A stretch of 64,000 bases of DNA from Eucalyptus grandis (Eukaryota > Streptophyta > Magnoliopsida > Myrtales > Myrtaceae): assembly GCF_016545825.1 (NCBI RefSeq), contig NC_052618.1:59388561-59452560 (forward strand), given 5' to 3'. Below the pieces are notes generated by a model. It ran no database searches and was not told the DNA's origin. It saw only the letters and a list, made by a program, of their open reading frames with translations. Within the stretch, counting starts at the first letter, position 1; the number at the start of each line of letters is the position of its first letter. This document shows positions 14,728 to 44,042 of the stretch, in pieces. Both the position numbers and the translations under genes were made by a program.

Positions 14728-15407
14728 TAGGGCCTGTTTGGTTTGATTTGGTTCGGTTGTGAGAAAATGGCTTTGGGAAAATGCAAATACTTTTGGATAA
14801 AATGGGTTTTTCGAAATGTTACACAATTTGTTAAATTGTAACTTCAAATAACATTGGAAAATAGTATTGACATAAATACCGTTTAGTAAAATCCACATTT
14901 ATTAACTGCTTTTGCTATTTTTTTCTTTAAGTTTAACAATTAAATCCAATGTAGGTCAATCACCGACCAACCACCGGTAACTAGATATGACAGTTTGAGG
15001 TGACATGAACTTTAGGTTTAGGCTACTAGCAATGCCGCTTGGGTCATGCGAATTAGACGACGCCGCCTACCATCACTACCTCAAGTGGTGCCCACGTACC
15101 TCAAGCAGTAGTTATTGGGGACGTGCAAACCCTAAACAACGAAGGCCATTATTAAAGAAGCCCGACTCTTGAGCAACGGATTGGAGAAAACGAGCAATTG
15201 TGATGAATAGGGAAAAAGATAAATAGTGATGGACTAACGGTGGACTTACATTTTCAAAATGCTAAAAGTCTAAAATAGATCCCTATCTACATTGGACTTT
15301 CAATATTTAAAATTAAAAAATGCCAACATTTGGCCGGAGTCTCAAAAATACTTGCCAAATGCTTTGTATTTTTCCCAAAACCCCTTGCAAAAGCCGAACC
15401 AAATGGG
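14728..15407. mobile_element. Possible non-autonomous DNA transposon
   Basis: The left end GGGCCTGTTTGGTTTGATTT resembles the starts of hAT-type elements. The right end, read on the other strand, begins TCCCATTTGGTTCGG and continues with words matching the left subterminal part in the same order (TTTTGGGAAAAATAC against TTTGGGAAAATGCAAATAC). I could not find a convincing target duplication, and there is no coding frame, so this is a weaker call than the elements at 6764 and 8186. Confidence 0.35.
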
Positions 15408-16073
15408 AACTTGGTAATCCTTGTAGACTTCCATCCGGTCTGGACTACATGATGGAGCCATAGTACAGGCCAAAGCAGCATGGGGAAAACTTTGACATCA
15501 TCTTGACTTAGCTGCACAAAATTACAATGCTTTCATCTTTTATGATAGTGCCGAACCAGATGTTTCAGCTTGGACCGTAACAAGAGCAGTAACCAACTTT
15601 ACAAAAAGGTTGTGATCAGCGATGGATAAAAACACGGCGCAATTTGAAGGAAATATTGCAATGTTTTCCCATTAACCCTTAAATTTGATACGATCATCAA
15701 CATAAGTCTTGACCGCTTCAAACGGAGCTCAGTGCGAAGGACAAACCAAAATCATTTACTATTCAGATTAGTTAACGATGCCATGTCATTCAAATACAAT
15801 TTATACAAAGAACAGAGTGCAGCAATAATTTGTCATCAACAGCATCCCATGAGCACCAGGGGCATTACTGACATTTTAAATAATATGGTGCTCCTAAATC
15901 CAGATGCGACCTTATTTTTAATATACAAGAACTAAGGAAACTCTAATGACCAGCACCAAAACTTAGGCATATTCGACACAAAACCGAAATGGAGGCAGGG
16001 CAATGTTTCGCATCACACTACCAAATGTTTTTGCATCCGTGCAAAAAACATTGTAGAGAGATTAATATCAGCA
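15408..16073. other. 3' flank of SMC5
   Basis: AT-rich sequence, likely including the SMC5 3' UTR on the minus strand. No gene seen. Confidence 0.45.
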
Positions 16074-33118
<17,045 letters not shown>

Positions 33119-34457
33119 TGGTCGCTTCGCCGGCGTTGAAGCAAAAAGCTCGGACCTTTGAGAGGATGCGATTGCGGATCAAGCCATGGCGACGGGCGGA
33201 GCTTTAGGGTTTCGCGGAGCACATCCGCAGCGAGGTCGGAGAGAAAGAGCAGGAGGAATTGGCGCGAAAGGAGTGAGAGGTCTTGTTCGCCACAGCTTTG
33301 TAAGTAAAGGAGTGTGATGTGACGAAGGAAAGGAGAAAGATGCAATTACAAAATCGTCCCTATATTATTGGACGATTTCAGTTTTGGCCTGTGTAAATAT
33401 TATTTTTATGTAATTTAGTCCCCTACTCATATCTGGCTACATGTAAAAAGACCAGGTTCGATTTATAAGGGTGCACAATCTGATCGTGCACACTTATAAA
33501 TATAAAAATAGTAACAGTTTATTTTAACTTTTTTCAGAAACTTTTTTTCATATACGTAGGCGCCGCATATTAATTGCTAATAATGGCTCGGTATATTTCA
33601 TCTATCTATAGACGTGGAAGTTGAATTTCACCCTTGAATTGTTGTCATAGATAAATGGAGAACTAAATATGTGAGAAATATAGATCAAGGATCCAAACTA
33701 AGTAGTACCAGCACGAGTTTTATAATTTCCCCAAAGAAAGCCTCTTGTTATCCAATGTTTCTATACTCTTTCGGCACAAAAAAAATCACTAATTATTCAA
33801 TGAATTAATATATAAAATGAAGTAATAGACTGTAATCAGCCATTTGGAAAAAGCTCTGATAATGTATATAATTACACTTAACGCTATTCAATAGTTATTT
33901 ACATTCCACGATAATTAGCACATCTTATTGGTTTAATTTTGATTTTGTTTGCCTTTTTGAATTCAAAGGAAAATCTTCTAGACTGATAGGCTTCTGATAA
34001 TATGTAATTAGTGGCATCTCCTCCTCCTCTGAAGTCTCTCTTTGCAAACATAATGCATGCTTATAGGTGATCTTATAGTTAATTTGTAAACACAAGATTA
34101 AATCCAGGTTGATCACGTGAATTTTCTAGGAAGGGTTTATTTCCACAGCCAAAATGGCCTGGGAGACAATCAACCTTATGATCAATTGGACGTCCTTTGC
34201 AAAATTTAAGGAAGATTGAATGTTCTAGCTGAACAATTATCAGACCGTGTCTGTAGCCATTATAGGTGAGGAAATAACTGTAGCAAGTAGATGAAATAGA
34301 GGAGAAACTGAAGAGAGGGCTACTTCTGTCCAAGCACTGCCGGATAGTATGTCCTCCATAAACTAATAAAAGGTGCTGGTTCAACATGTGCACCTTTCTC
34401 AGATGTATATACAATTAAGATTACATTCTCCCAGTGGTGGAATCAATGGAGCCATCG
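33119..34457. other. SMC5 5' flank and intergenic spacer
   Basis: Bases 33119-33345 probably carry the SMC5 5' UTR and promoter on the minus strand. The rest is AT-rich spacer. No gene seen before the UPF0114 gene that ends at 34458. Confidence 0.5.
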
Positions 34458-37400
34458 TCACTCTGATTTGTGTAGATTATGGAGGATATACAACGAAGCA
34501 GACGACAGGAAAATGCAGACAGAATAGCTTAGCAGATCCAAGCCGGTCGCTATTGTCACCATCTTGCTCCTCTCAAACATCTTCACTAGAAGGATCATGA
34601 CTATAACATGTCCCACTTTTGTCTTCAGTTCGTCTAGCGAACTGATTTTCATCCACTTAGGCCGCTCCTTCATGCCAAAGGAAAGACAAATCAAAGATAC
34701 TATTAGATATAACCTCAAAAAAAGCTGGAGTCATAGATGGGAAAGCATTAAGCCAAGTTAAGAAATTTGTCATTAAGCAAGACTATCTAAATCAAGGGAA
34801 GATCATCCACAGCTGCACCACCTGCCACAAGTTGATCTGTTGAAACCTCTTAGACGAACAATTTTTCTCCATATTTAACGCTCTCAGCAAGGGCATGTAA
34901 AGTGTCATAGTGGCAGCAGCTCATGACTATAACAAGACATTTTCTAAGTGGTGTCCGATACAAGCAAATGCTGATATAGCTGAATGATATCCCTGCAGTA
35001 CATGAGTTCGAAGCTTACCTTTAGAGCAAACATCCCAAACAAAGAAGAGCCCTTGAGAGCACGATCAACAGAAGGTGGTACATCAGGAGATACATTACTG
35101 ATAAATAATCCATACAAGCCCATGCCGAATATCAGCATGACAGTTCCAGCTAGATAAACATCTGTATCAGACATATGTATTATTGGCATCAGCTTGACAT
35201 GGGAGGAAAAGATACATGGAAGAGACGGAATAATAATCAGTTCAAGAAATAGAACGCATGCTTTACAAGGATGACACAAGAATACGATGTTGGTATTTGA
35301 AACTAAATTTCTCAAAACATTGCAGCATGATTGTGGGAACCAGTTTTTTTCATACTCTACTTGCTCAATGGAACTTGATGTACAAGGCCGTGATGATTGG
35401 AACACAGTACCCAAGATAAATTGCTTATATCAAATTTAGTAGCTTTATCCCAACTGAGGATATATTTAATATGGAGTAATTCAGCTAAACAGAATTGGAC
35501 ATACGAAGAGATGAAACAACTTTTTGGCTACTGACAAGTATGACTCTTCAGCTTGATGACCAAACCAGATTATAAAAGATACTGAAATGTAAACTCCAAG
35601 AATGGACCTAAAGATTGAGGACCTAAAAAAGTTAGGAATTATAAAAGGACTTAGATGAATTATTTCTGCGATGTCAATAGGCTCACTCAAAGGAACGATA
35701 TGGAGCACTGCAAGTATACAAAAGATTTGATACAAGATTGAGCAAAATGGAGTAAAAGGATTTCATATAGCCAAGCCCACTGTGTGGAATAAGGCTTATT
35801 TACAGTACTTGTTGTAATGGCTCACTTAAAGGAAGCTAACCATCATGCAGCCTCTCTAAAGATACAGTGCATGGGAATTAACTACTTAATATCCTCAGAA
35901 ACTAAGTCAATCAAGATCAACTACCCTATATTATACACCATTCATTGTAGATGATGAATGAGAATTTCTGCTGTCAAGATGAATGTGTGGAAATATCAAT
36001 GACAGAAATGCTAAAAGTTCAATGAGCTCGCTTGTTTTAATGATGCTTGTCCAATGCAGGAGATAATCACAGTGCAAAGTATCTATCAGGCCCTTACCAA
36101 TGGCTTCAACCAGTCGAAGAACCATCTGTCCAGTGTGAATTCCTTTCATGCAGCTTGACCAGTACACTTTATACGCATCAACAATGTAAACACTACCCTA
36201 TACAGATCAGAAGCAGTCATATTCTGCATGGCATTGAGAAGAACAGTATCTTGGTTTTAAAAAAAAAAAAAGATCTCTGCTAGAAAAGGATCAAAACCCG
36301 TCCTCTGGGTTAAGACAGCAAGAGATTGTGTAGAAAGGGGCTCAATAAGGCCCCTTTTCAATCAGCAAAACTCGAGTTAGGATGTGAATCAAATAAATCT
36401 AAGTTGGAAGAGGGTACAAAATGGATTTATTTAGAGATGCAGTGCTAACAGTTAAGCGTCAAATTAAATTGTTCCAAATCCCCAGGAAAAAAAAAAAAAT
36501 AGAAATTTTGTAGAATATAGCATCTTCAAGTGATATGTGTTACATGAGGAAGCATGAACTGCAAGTCGCTATATATCTGTCAGTCAAGAACTTGGTTATC
36601 CCTTGGAGTACGGATCAGCAAATCAAGAAATGCAGGACTCCCTTCACCCCTTTTATTGAGTTGACAGATCAAGTTCCTCTGTTAACCATCTAGCCTGCAG
36701 CCTCAGGCCCTCAGTGATATTCATTTTAGCATACTTTGAAAACTATCGCTGAAAACGCATAGTAGGATTTGGTAATTCACGATTTTAAGGTTGAAAACAT
36801 TTAACCAACATGGGCATTAAAAGTAGCAGGAGGGCTTACATTTAGGAAGCACAAAACCGAACCAGCCAAAGAACCTCCAACAGCCAAAAGCGCCAAGAAG
36901 CGGAAATCAAAGATCACCTGCTCAGCAATAGAGGACCACTCTTTGAACAGAATACAGTAATAAAGAGCTTTTGCAGTTGAAAATACATCCTTTAATTCAT
37001 CAAGACCATTAGCTTTCAGCAATTTCAAGCATAGCAATTTGAGCATAGTATGCAAAACAGGCTCTCAAAAATCCAATACCACCAAACCCAAATCACCGAA
37101 ACTCTTTCTTACTCTCTGTAGCTGAGCAAAAAACAAACTTCCCACGACGAAGGAGCAACAATTGATCAAACAAAGTGAACGGACAAGCTAAAGAACCGGG
37201 TCGGTTCGGCTCACTTTTTCGATGTTCGATTCGGCGGCCTGAACGAAACGGACGAGAGGACTGCTGTTGGGACCAGCGGGTGCGTACTTGAAGCTCTTCT
37301 CCGGCGCTCTGGCGGAAGACAGGACGGTCCCGATCGGGTTCGTGGCCGTCGACGGCGACGAGTCGGGAGACGTCGAGGGCGTGCTGGAGGCGACGGGATG

Positions 37401-37496
37401 GAGAAGGCCACGTCGTTTCCATGGCGGTTGGTCATGAGTTTGCAGTCGTACGGACAGAGACACGGGGGATGCAGAGACCGAGGAGAAGAGAGCCAT
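34458..37496 (-). CDS. UPF0114 family membrane protein, probably plastid-targeted
   Basis: Five exons: 37215-37496, 36840-36917, 36098-36197, 35019-35161, 34458-34667. They total 813 nt, or 270 residues, with no frame break. I chose the ATG at 37496 because it gives a Ser/Pro/Arg-rich N-terminus typical of a plastid transit peptide. Upstream in-frame codons (to 37643) would add an atypical extension. The mature part starts at IEKVIFDFRFLALLAVGGSL and has three or four predicted membrane segments: FLALLAVGGSLAGSVLCFL, a weaker one around GSVYIVDA, VYLAGTVMLIFGMGLYGLFI and a C-terminal one near VCIFLSSASLYIL. The second half contains PKWMKISSLDELKTKVG, a strong UPF0114 hallmark. This is the family of bacterial YqhA and its plant plastid homologues. 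The biochemical role is not established. Confidence 0.88.
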
Positions 37497-38392
37497 CGGA
37501 CACAGACGCACGATCGGACAAAGAGACACAGAGACTGAGAGATATTTTTTAGTTATCGTGGCGGGTAACCGTTTATTAATCAACGCTGGAGATCGCATCC
37601 GGACGCGCACTGCGCTTTTCACCGGCAAAAGGTACAAGTACAATTGCAGATATTTCTCTTCCGGCCGTCAATAAATTTACTGCTCCCCGTATGAACTTAC
37701 ATATAAATTGCTCGGAAGTGTAAAGAAATGTTTGATACTTTTCTGGACCTATATCAAAAGTTGGTAAGTAACTAAAATTAGTCCATATCTAGTGGGACGA
37801 ACTTCGGCAAATCAGCCATGTTAAGATAGGTAAATTTTGAACAAAAGTCACTAACTTTAAAGCTTTGGTAAGTTTTTTTTTTTTTTGGTAAGATGGCTTT
37901 GGTAAGTTATAATTGAACAAAAGTCACTTACATCATTAAAGTATTTGGTAATCTTAAAGTATATAAAAAAAAAAAAATTGCCAGTAAATGATTAGAATTG
38001 GAATCTTAATGTGATGGATGTCAATGCGCCAATCAAATCAAATTTAATAATTTCTTGTATAGGTTAGTGAGTTCCGTGATGTTGATAAGCTATAGATATA
38101 AATGTTTGTAAATAATTAAAATAAGCGATAATTTATCACATACAAATAAATTTTGATACTTGTCAAAACTTGTTATTAAGTTTCTAATGCGTGATTGGGT
38201 AAGTAAATAGACACTTTTTGTTGATATTTGACATGCACACCTTTGTTGCTTCAGATGCAATTCTTTAGACAGATAAAGAAAATATAATAATACAGCACAT
38301 GATCGAGTTGATTATTTCTTGGCATGACCCTGAAAGTAGATGCTCGACCTGATCAAGGGTTCAAGTTTTCCAACACATGGATCGAAAGCCAT
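37497..38392. other. Intergenic spacer
   Basis: AT-rich spacer between the UPF0114 gene and the 3' end of the receptor-like protein gene, with several short A or T runs. No gene seen. Confidence 0.5.
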
Positions 38393-41300
38393 TTACCTTC
38401 GACCTCGTCGCCTATTTCTTTGAATCTTCGCCCTCTTGTTTCCTAGCAGAAACCACCTTTCGGCAATTCTATCTATAAAATCAAAGTATGCATCTGCCCA
38501 AGAACTTTTCATGTGCAAGACCACAGCCGGAACTAAGATACCGACAGCATATCCTAGGCCGATGCTCAAGTAAAACCACTGATCAATGAACTCATCATCA
38601 CCGCCACTATCCTCGATTGTCCCTGGTTTGTCAGGTTCATTGGCTAAACACGTGACATTAAGGGGAGCACCGCAGAGTCCCGGGTTTCCATAGTATGAAG
38701 AAGGGTCGAATGTCGTCATTTGTTGCATGTAAGGAATCTTGCCTGAGAAGTTATTATCGGATAAGTTCAGATAACTCAAAAACGACAACGATGGCATGCT
38801 TTGAGGGATTGCACCAGAAAGCCTGTTGCTTGAAAGATCAAGGGATGCCAGTTGGCTCATGCCCGAAATGCTTTCAGGAATCTGACCACCAATGCCGTTC
38901 CTTGATATGTTCAGAATGAGCAATCCAACTAGTTTAGTAATTTCTTCTGGAAATTCTCCATCTAAATTATTTCCAGAGATGTCTATGCAAGTGACAAGGG
39001 AAAGAGTCTTGGTGTATAATTGGAGCTGGCTTTTCGTGGACACGAGGAAGTTCTCTTCATAGTACACCTCTCCGTTGTTCCCATAAAGTAGGTACTCATT
39101 TCTAGCTTGCCCTTCCACCATTGCTTTAAGATCTCCGAAGCTTGAAGGAATGCTACCTGTCAAATTGTTTTCTGCAAGATCCAACACTTGCAATGAGCTT
39201 AAACTTGAGAGCTCACGAGGAATTTCTCCAGAAAATGCATTGGACCTCAAACTTAAAATTCTTAACTTGATGAAACCCTCCGCCATCCATGCAGGTATGG
39301 TGCCGTTCAATTGGTTGTTGCCAATATCTAGTGTTTCCAAGCTCCCTAGATTCTTGAATGAAGAGGGAAGGTCTCCTGAAAGCTTATTGTTGCTCAGGTG
39401 TAGAGACTGAAGCTGTTGTAATTGGCCCAAAGACGCGGGTATCAACCCAGATAAAGAATTGTTTTGCAGGTCGAGTACCTCTAGGATTGAGCAGTTCCCT
39501 ATGCTTGGAGGAATGCTTCCACTCAAATTGTTGTTTGCTAAGTTGATGACCTGAAGCAATTGCATTTCTCCTATAGATTCTGGGAGCCCACCCGTTAGTC
39601 TGTTAGATGAAAGGACGAGGAAGGACAAATCTAGCATGTATTTGCTTAAATTTTGCGGAATGCCACCTGAAAATTGGTTGTTAGAGAGCTCTAATAATAT
39701 AACCTCAGAAATGGGATGAGGGAACAGTCCATGAAAAAAGTTAGAGCTGAGATCGACGGCTGCAAAAAGAGCTATCGGCAATGGATTAGGTAATTGGCCC
39801 TGCAACCGATTTAGAGACATGTTTACGACAGACAAATGGGAAGAAATGTCCCAAAACCAGCTTGGCACAGGCCCCGAAATGCTGGCATTTGAAAAATCCA
39901 GATAGTTGATTACATTTTGATATCTAAGCCAGGCAGGGAAAGACAGACCAATTTGGCACGATCCCATGCCAAGATGCTGGACTTGGAACGGAGGCATCCA
40001 ATCGGCACTGACATTTAAAGTGAAAGAATTGGATGAGAGATCTAAGTGCACGATTTTGCGTAGATTTGCAAAATGTTCTTCAGATAGTGTGCCCGACAAA
40101 TAATTGAAAGACACGTCGAAAACGTCCAACTCAGAAAGCTGTCCCACATCAACCGGAAGAGACCCATTCAATTGGTTCCCTCTAAGGCCTAGATAGGTGA
40201 GGTTCTTTAGATTCCCAAGAGAAGAAGGAATCGGCCCTTCGAGAAAGTTATGGTCAAGCATAAGTTTCTCAAGGTTTTTAAGTTGGCCCATCCAACTTGT
40301 TAGACAACCCCTCAGCCCACTGTCCCACAACATCAGGATCTCAAATTAGGCAGAGAACTCTGAGAATCACAAGTTTCAGATCCCCTCTGCAAAATTTCCA
40401 GCAAACTACCTGTCAAATTATTGTTGGATAAATCAAAATAAACTAAACTGCAAAGTGAACCCATGGAGCTCGGTACTCCTCCCCCGATCAGATTGCCAGA
40501 AAGGTCAAAGTAACTGAGGGTGGTCATTTTCCCAACGGAAGTGGGAAGTCTTCCGTGTATTATATTACCAGCCAAATCCATAACTTCTATCCTTTTCCAC
40601 GATCCTTGGAACAACTGAGTGCAACTGGCTGAGAGATTATCGTTTTCAGATAAAATTAGGATTTGCAAACGTGGTAGCTCACCTAGACCAAGAGGGATCC
40701 TTCCATATAGACCACTGCCACTCATGTCAACACTAACAAGGCTGCTTACATTCACAAGCCATCGAGGGAACTCTGAATCGAAACTGTTGAAGCTGAGGTC
40801 CAGAACAGCGAGTGAAGTGAAGTTCACCAAACCAGGTGATGATATCGAACCAGATAGGCCACAACCGGACAGATGCAACCCGGACAACGATGGAAACCCA
40901 GTTTAGCACACTGATCCACATGGAACTGACCATTGAGAGGTCCACAAGCGCAAGATATTTCAGAGAACCAAGACCAGAAATCCACCCAAGATTATTAATA
41001 CTTAACGAATAAGAAGAAGTAGAAAGGTCAAGATACTGCAAGTTTGACAAATTTCCTAGATTTGGAGGAATTGCACCATCAAACCCAACACTTGACAGGT
41101 TCAGATACTGCAGGTTCTCCAAAGAACCAACAAATTCAGGAATTGGTACGCCATCAAAGTTATTTGAGCTCAAGTCCAAGAATCTCAAAGACTTGAGTCG
41201 CGCTAATGAAGGTCTAATTTCTCCACTCAGTTTCCAATCACTATACATACCAAAGTCTCCATGAAGATCAATGCTTATTATCCCTCCGGTCCTCTCATCG

Positions 41301-41509
41301 CAGCCTATTCCTCGCCATCGACAACAATTGCTTCCTTGCCAAGAGGACAGGAGATAATGAGGATCTTGAAGGCCATTTTTGAAGTCAATTAGAGCTTCTC
41401 TATCAGACTCTGAGCAATTCCCAACAGGGATATTGCCATCACAAGTCGATAGCCATGCTAAAATGGAGATAGAGACTAGTATAATGCAAAGGGATGAATC
41501 TCTCGCCAT
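38393..41509 (-). CDS. Leucine-rich-repeat receptor-like protein (RLP, EIX2-like), two frame breaks
   Basis: An intronless gene whose three frame segments join into one protein of about 1,038 residues. The start at 41509 gives a signal peptide (MARDSSLCIILVSISILAW), then the LRR N-terminal cap with SDREALIDFKNGLQDP and CCRWRGIGC. More than twenty plant-type LRRs of the LxxLxLSxNxLSGxIP form follow, then an island region near VSTKSQLQLYTKTLSLV, further LRRs, the cap with NPGLCGAPL, an acidic juxtamembrane segment, one membrane helix (FYLSIGLGYAVGILVPAVVL) and a short basic tail. There is no kinase domain, so it would signal with partner kinases such as SOBIR1/BAK1-type receptors, as known for RLPs. 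One base seems extra near 40900 and one missing near 40340. The net length change is zero. Family members perceive microbial elicitors, but the ligand here is unknown. Confidence 0.85.
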
Positions 41510-42957
41510 CTTGATTAGAAGATGTAAAACTGAAGGTAGCATTACAAGGACTGGTACCCTGGGACTAGCTTGTTTCAAATATTGCTTGAAAAGTCAAGTG
41601 GAATCAGCGGGATAATCATGAGATGTCATAAGAAAGTTAAAGAGATGTGGATTGACTAAGTCTTTGTGAGTAAAATATTCTGGCGTGGAGTATAAAAAGG
41701 TAAAAAGGTAAATTTATCTCAAATTAATTTGTTGACTTGAAAAGCTAACGGCATCTATTAGATATTTAATTCATTGTTTGGTTTTGGAGTCATCACATAT
41801 CATTTAACTCAATAATACAACAATAAAATTTGATGGAAACTAACAGGCATTCACGGAAAATTCATTCAATTTACATCAACCGATCAATAACCCATTCTCA
41901 AAGAGACGGCATTAACATTCAAATCTTATTTATGATATTGTTGTGCCATCTCATACGTTGATCTCGTTTCTCAACTACTGCATCAAGTCAACTTTGGAAA
42001 GTGCTATTCTTTTCGACCAACAACAAAATGAATTTCTTGATGGGCACACTTCCCGTAAGAAAAAAGTTCATCTTGAATCAAGTTGCCTTCGTTGATGCCA
42101 AACATGAGTGCAGGACTTGGAGAATTGAATAGTCGTGGGAAAGAAAAGAAAGAGATTTAGAGAATGGTGGGAGTCTGAAACTTATTTGCAATTTTCTCTT
42201 CCATGGATCTATAAATTATTGGAACAATTACTACTTTTGAAATAAATCATATAAACATTGACAATTGAACTCAAATAAAAGTTAGTAATTATGTGGAAGG
42301 TTTTAGTAGCTTTTGACCTTTATTGATTGGTAAGTTGCACAAATAAGCGTTGATAAGTCATTGGAATTGTTAGTAGTTGCAGAACGATTGAATAATTATT
42401 AGTAACCAACTTAGCCAAAACTTAATGATTCCATGGAAGAATTAGGTGATTTTTTTCATAGGAGCCGGTAGCTTTAACATGCTATATCCACAAATAAATG
42501 TTGATGAAGTCTTAAAATGGGTGGTGATTTTGAATATCATTAGATAAGCATCGATAGTTCAATAAAATAAGCATTAGTAAAGCCAAAAGCATATGGTAAC
42601 CTCATCCATGAAAATGCGGTAAATCATTCGCAATAATATCAGTAATTTGCTATCACCGTAATTTTAGTTCAATGTTAACTTTAATAAATAATAATTGGTA
42701 AGTTCTTATAACAATTACAAAGTTGATAAATGAAAGTTGGTAATTTTTTCATAAAAATTAGTAACTTTAATATGTTGGTCAGACATGTAAATAACATTGG
42801 TAATCTATACAAATAGTTTGTAATTTAAAACAGTCAAATTACTGATGGATCTTCCCAAAATTGTTACTAACTTACTAAAAGCCAAATTACTATTATACTT
42901 TCATATAATAGTGGATAAATTATTAACATGATATTAGGTTAAATAAGATGCCAGTAC
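41510..42957. other. AT-rich spacer upstream of the receptor-like protein gene
   Basis: Likely holds the RLP promoter near 41510-41800. From about 42270 to 42900 short words such as TTGGTAA and TTAGTAAC recur many times on both strands without a clear period. No gene seen. Confidence 0.4.
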
Positions 42958-43400
42958 ATATATTGTCCGCTTTGGACGCTAAGATCCCTCCTCCCCATGT
43001 GTACCGTCGCCAAGGCGGTCACAGTCGGCTTTGGACACATACGGCTTTGGACACATATTGTCCGCTTTGAACGCTAAGATCCCTCCTACACATATTGTCT
43101 GCTTTGGACACTAAGATCCCTCTCCCTCCCCCACGTACCACCGCCAAGGCGATCACAGTTGGCTTTAGACACATATTGTTCACTTTGGACGCTAAGATCC
43201 CTCCTCCCCACGTACCGCTGCTAGGGCGGTCCCAGTTGGCTTTGGACACATATCGTCCGCTTTGGATGCTAAGATTCCTCCTCCCCACGTACCGCCACCA
43301 GGACGGTTACACTCTCCACCCCTTAGGAGCATAAGGTGGCCCTATACACGGTCGGGAGTTGGCTTTGGACACATATTGTCCGCTTTGGATACTAAATCTT
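42958..43400. repeat. Irregular tandem repeat, about 80-base unit
   Basis: A unit built from CATATTGTCCGCTTTGGA, CGCTAAGATCCCTCCT, CCCCACGTACCG and GGCTTTGGACACA occurs about six times. Units start near 42960, 43052, 43089, 43170, 43247 and 43369. Spacing varies from 37 to 122 bases, so some units are truncated or carry insertions. No coding potential is evident. Confidence 0.75.
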
Positions 43401-44042
43401 AATGGTTTTGTTCTTCTCAAAATAGCTCATGCTACCCCAAGAAAACGCGTGTGTGCAATTATAGGGCCCATTGCCTTATAAAGCAGCCTAGAACTCCCTC
43501 CCCAGCAATGTGGGACAAGAGACGTGCCCCCACCTTGTGCACGTTCGGGGACCGAGGTGCGGACGCACCACCATCCCTCCTCCCCGCGCACCGCCACCTG
43601 GGCCCTCACATTAAGAGGTTTGACATTTAACAAAACTTAACATGAATTATCGGCACCAAATAATGTCCCGTATATTCATACACGGAGCGCTGATAATCTG
43701 AGTGCTAGGTCTTATTTATGTAACCCTTCTTGAGCTTGTGGTCTGAGGGTCTTCACAGATGAGGGCAGATGTGGAACTGCTTGAAAATGCGCATATAGTT
43801 CCAACGACTAATGTCCAGAACCAGACACTGCAGAATATCATGGACAGCTTTCTTCAGCAAAAGATGCTCCAAGTCTGGCCGAGACCAGTCATCTAGAATC
43901 GACTGAAGCAATAAGTTAATTAGCTTTTGTGGTGCATCTACATAACAATCCAACTACCAAGAAAGTCTTACCATTCCGTGAAGCTTCCCCAGAGAGGTCA
44001 GAGAACAGCGCCATAGCTTAGGCAGGGGGGAGAGAGAGAGAG
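43401..44042. other. Spacer, partly repeat-like, before reductase copy 1
   Basis: Bases 43410-43620 are GC-rich, contain CAATGTGGGACAAGAGAC, and resemble dispersed repeat sequence. A 66-codon minus frame at 43753-43953 has no recognised motif. A short G and GA run ends directly at the start codon of reductase copy 1. Confidence 0.35.

Noticed and set aside
38393..41509. LRR receptor kinase
   Set aside because: After the membrane helix only a short basic tail follows. No kinase motifs (HRD, DFG) appear on the minus strand.
43753..43953. Minus-strand frame of 66 codons near reductase copy 1
   Set aside because: No recognised motif, no partner exon and no splice context. Length is within what random AT-balanced DNA gives.
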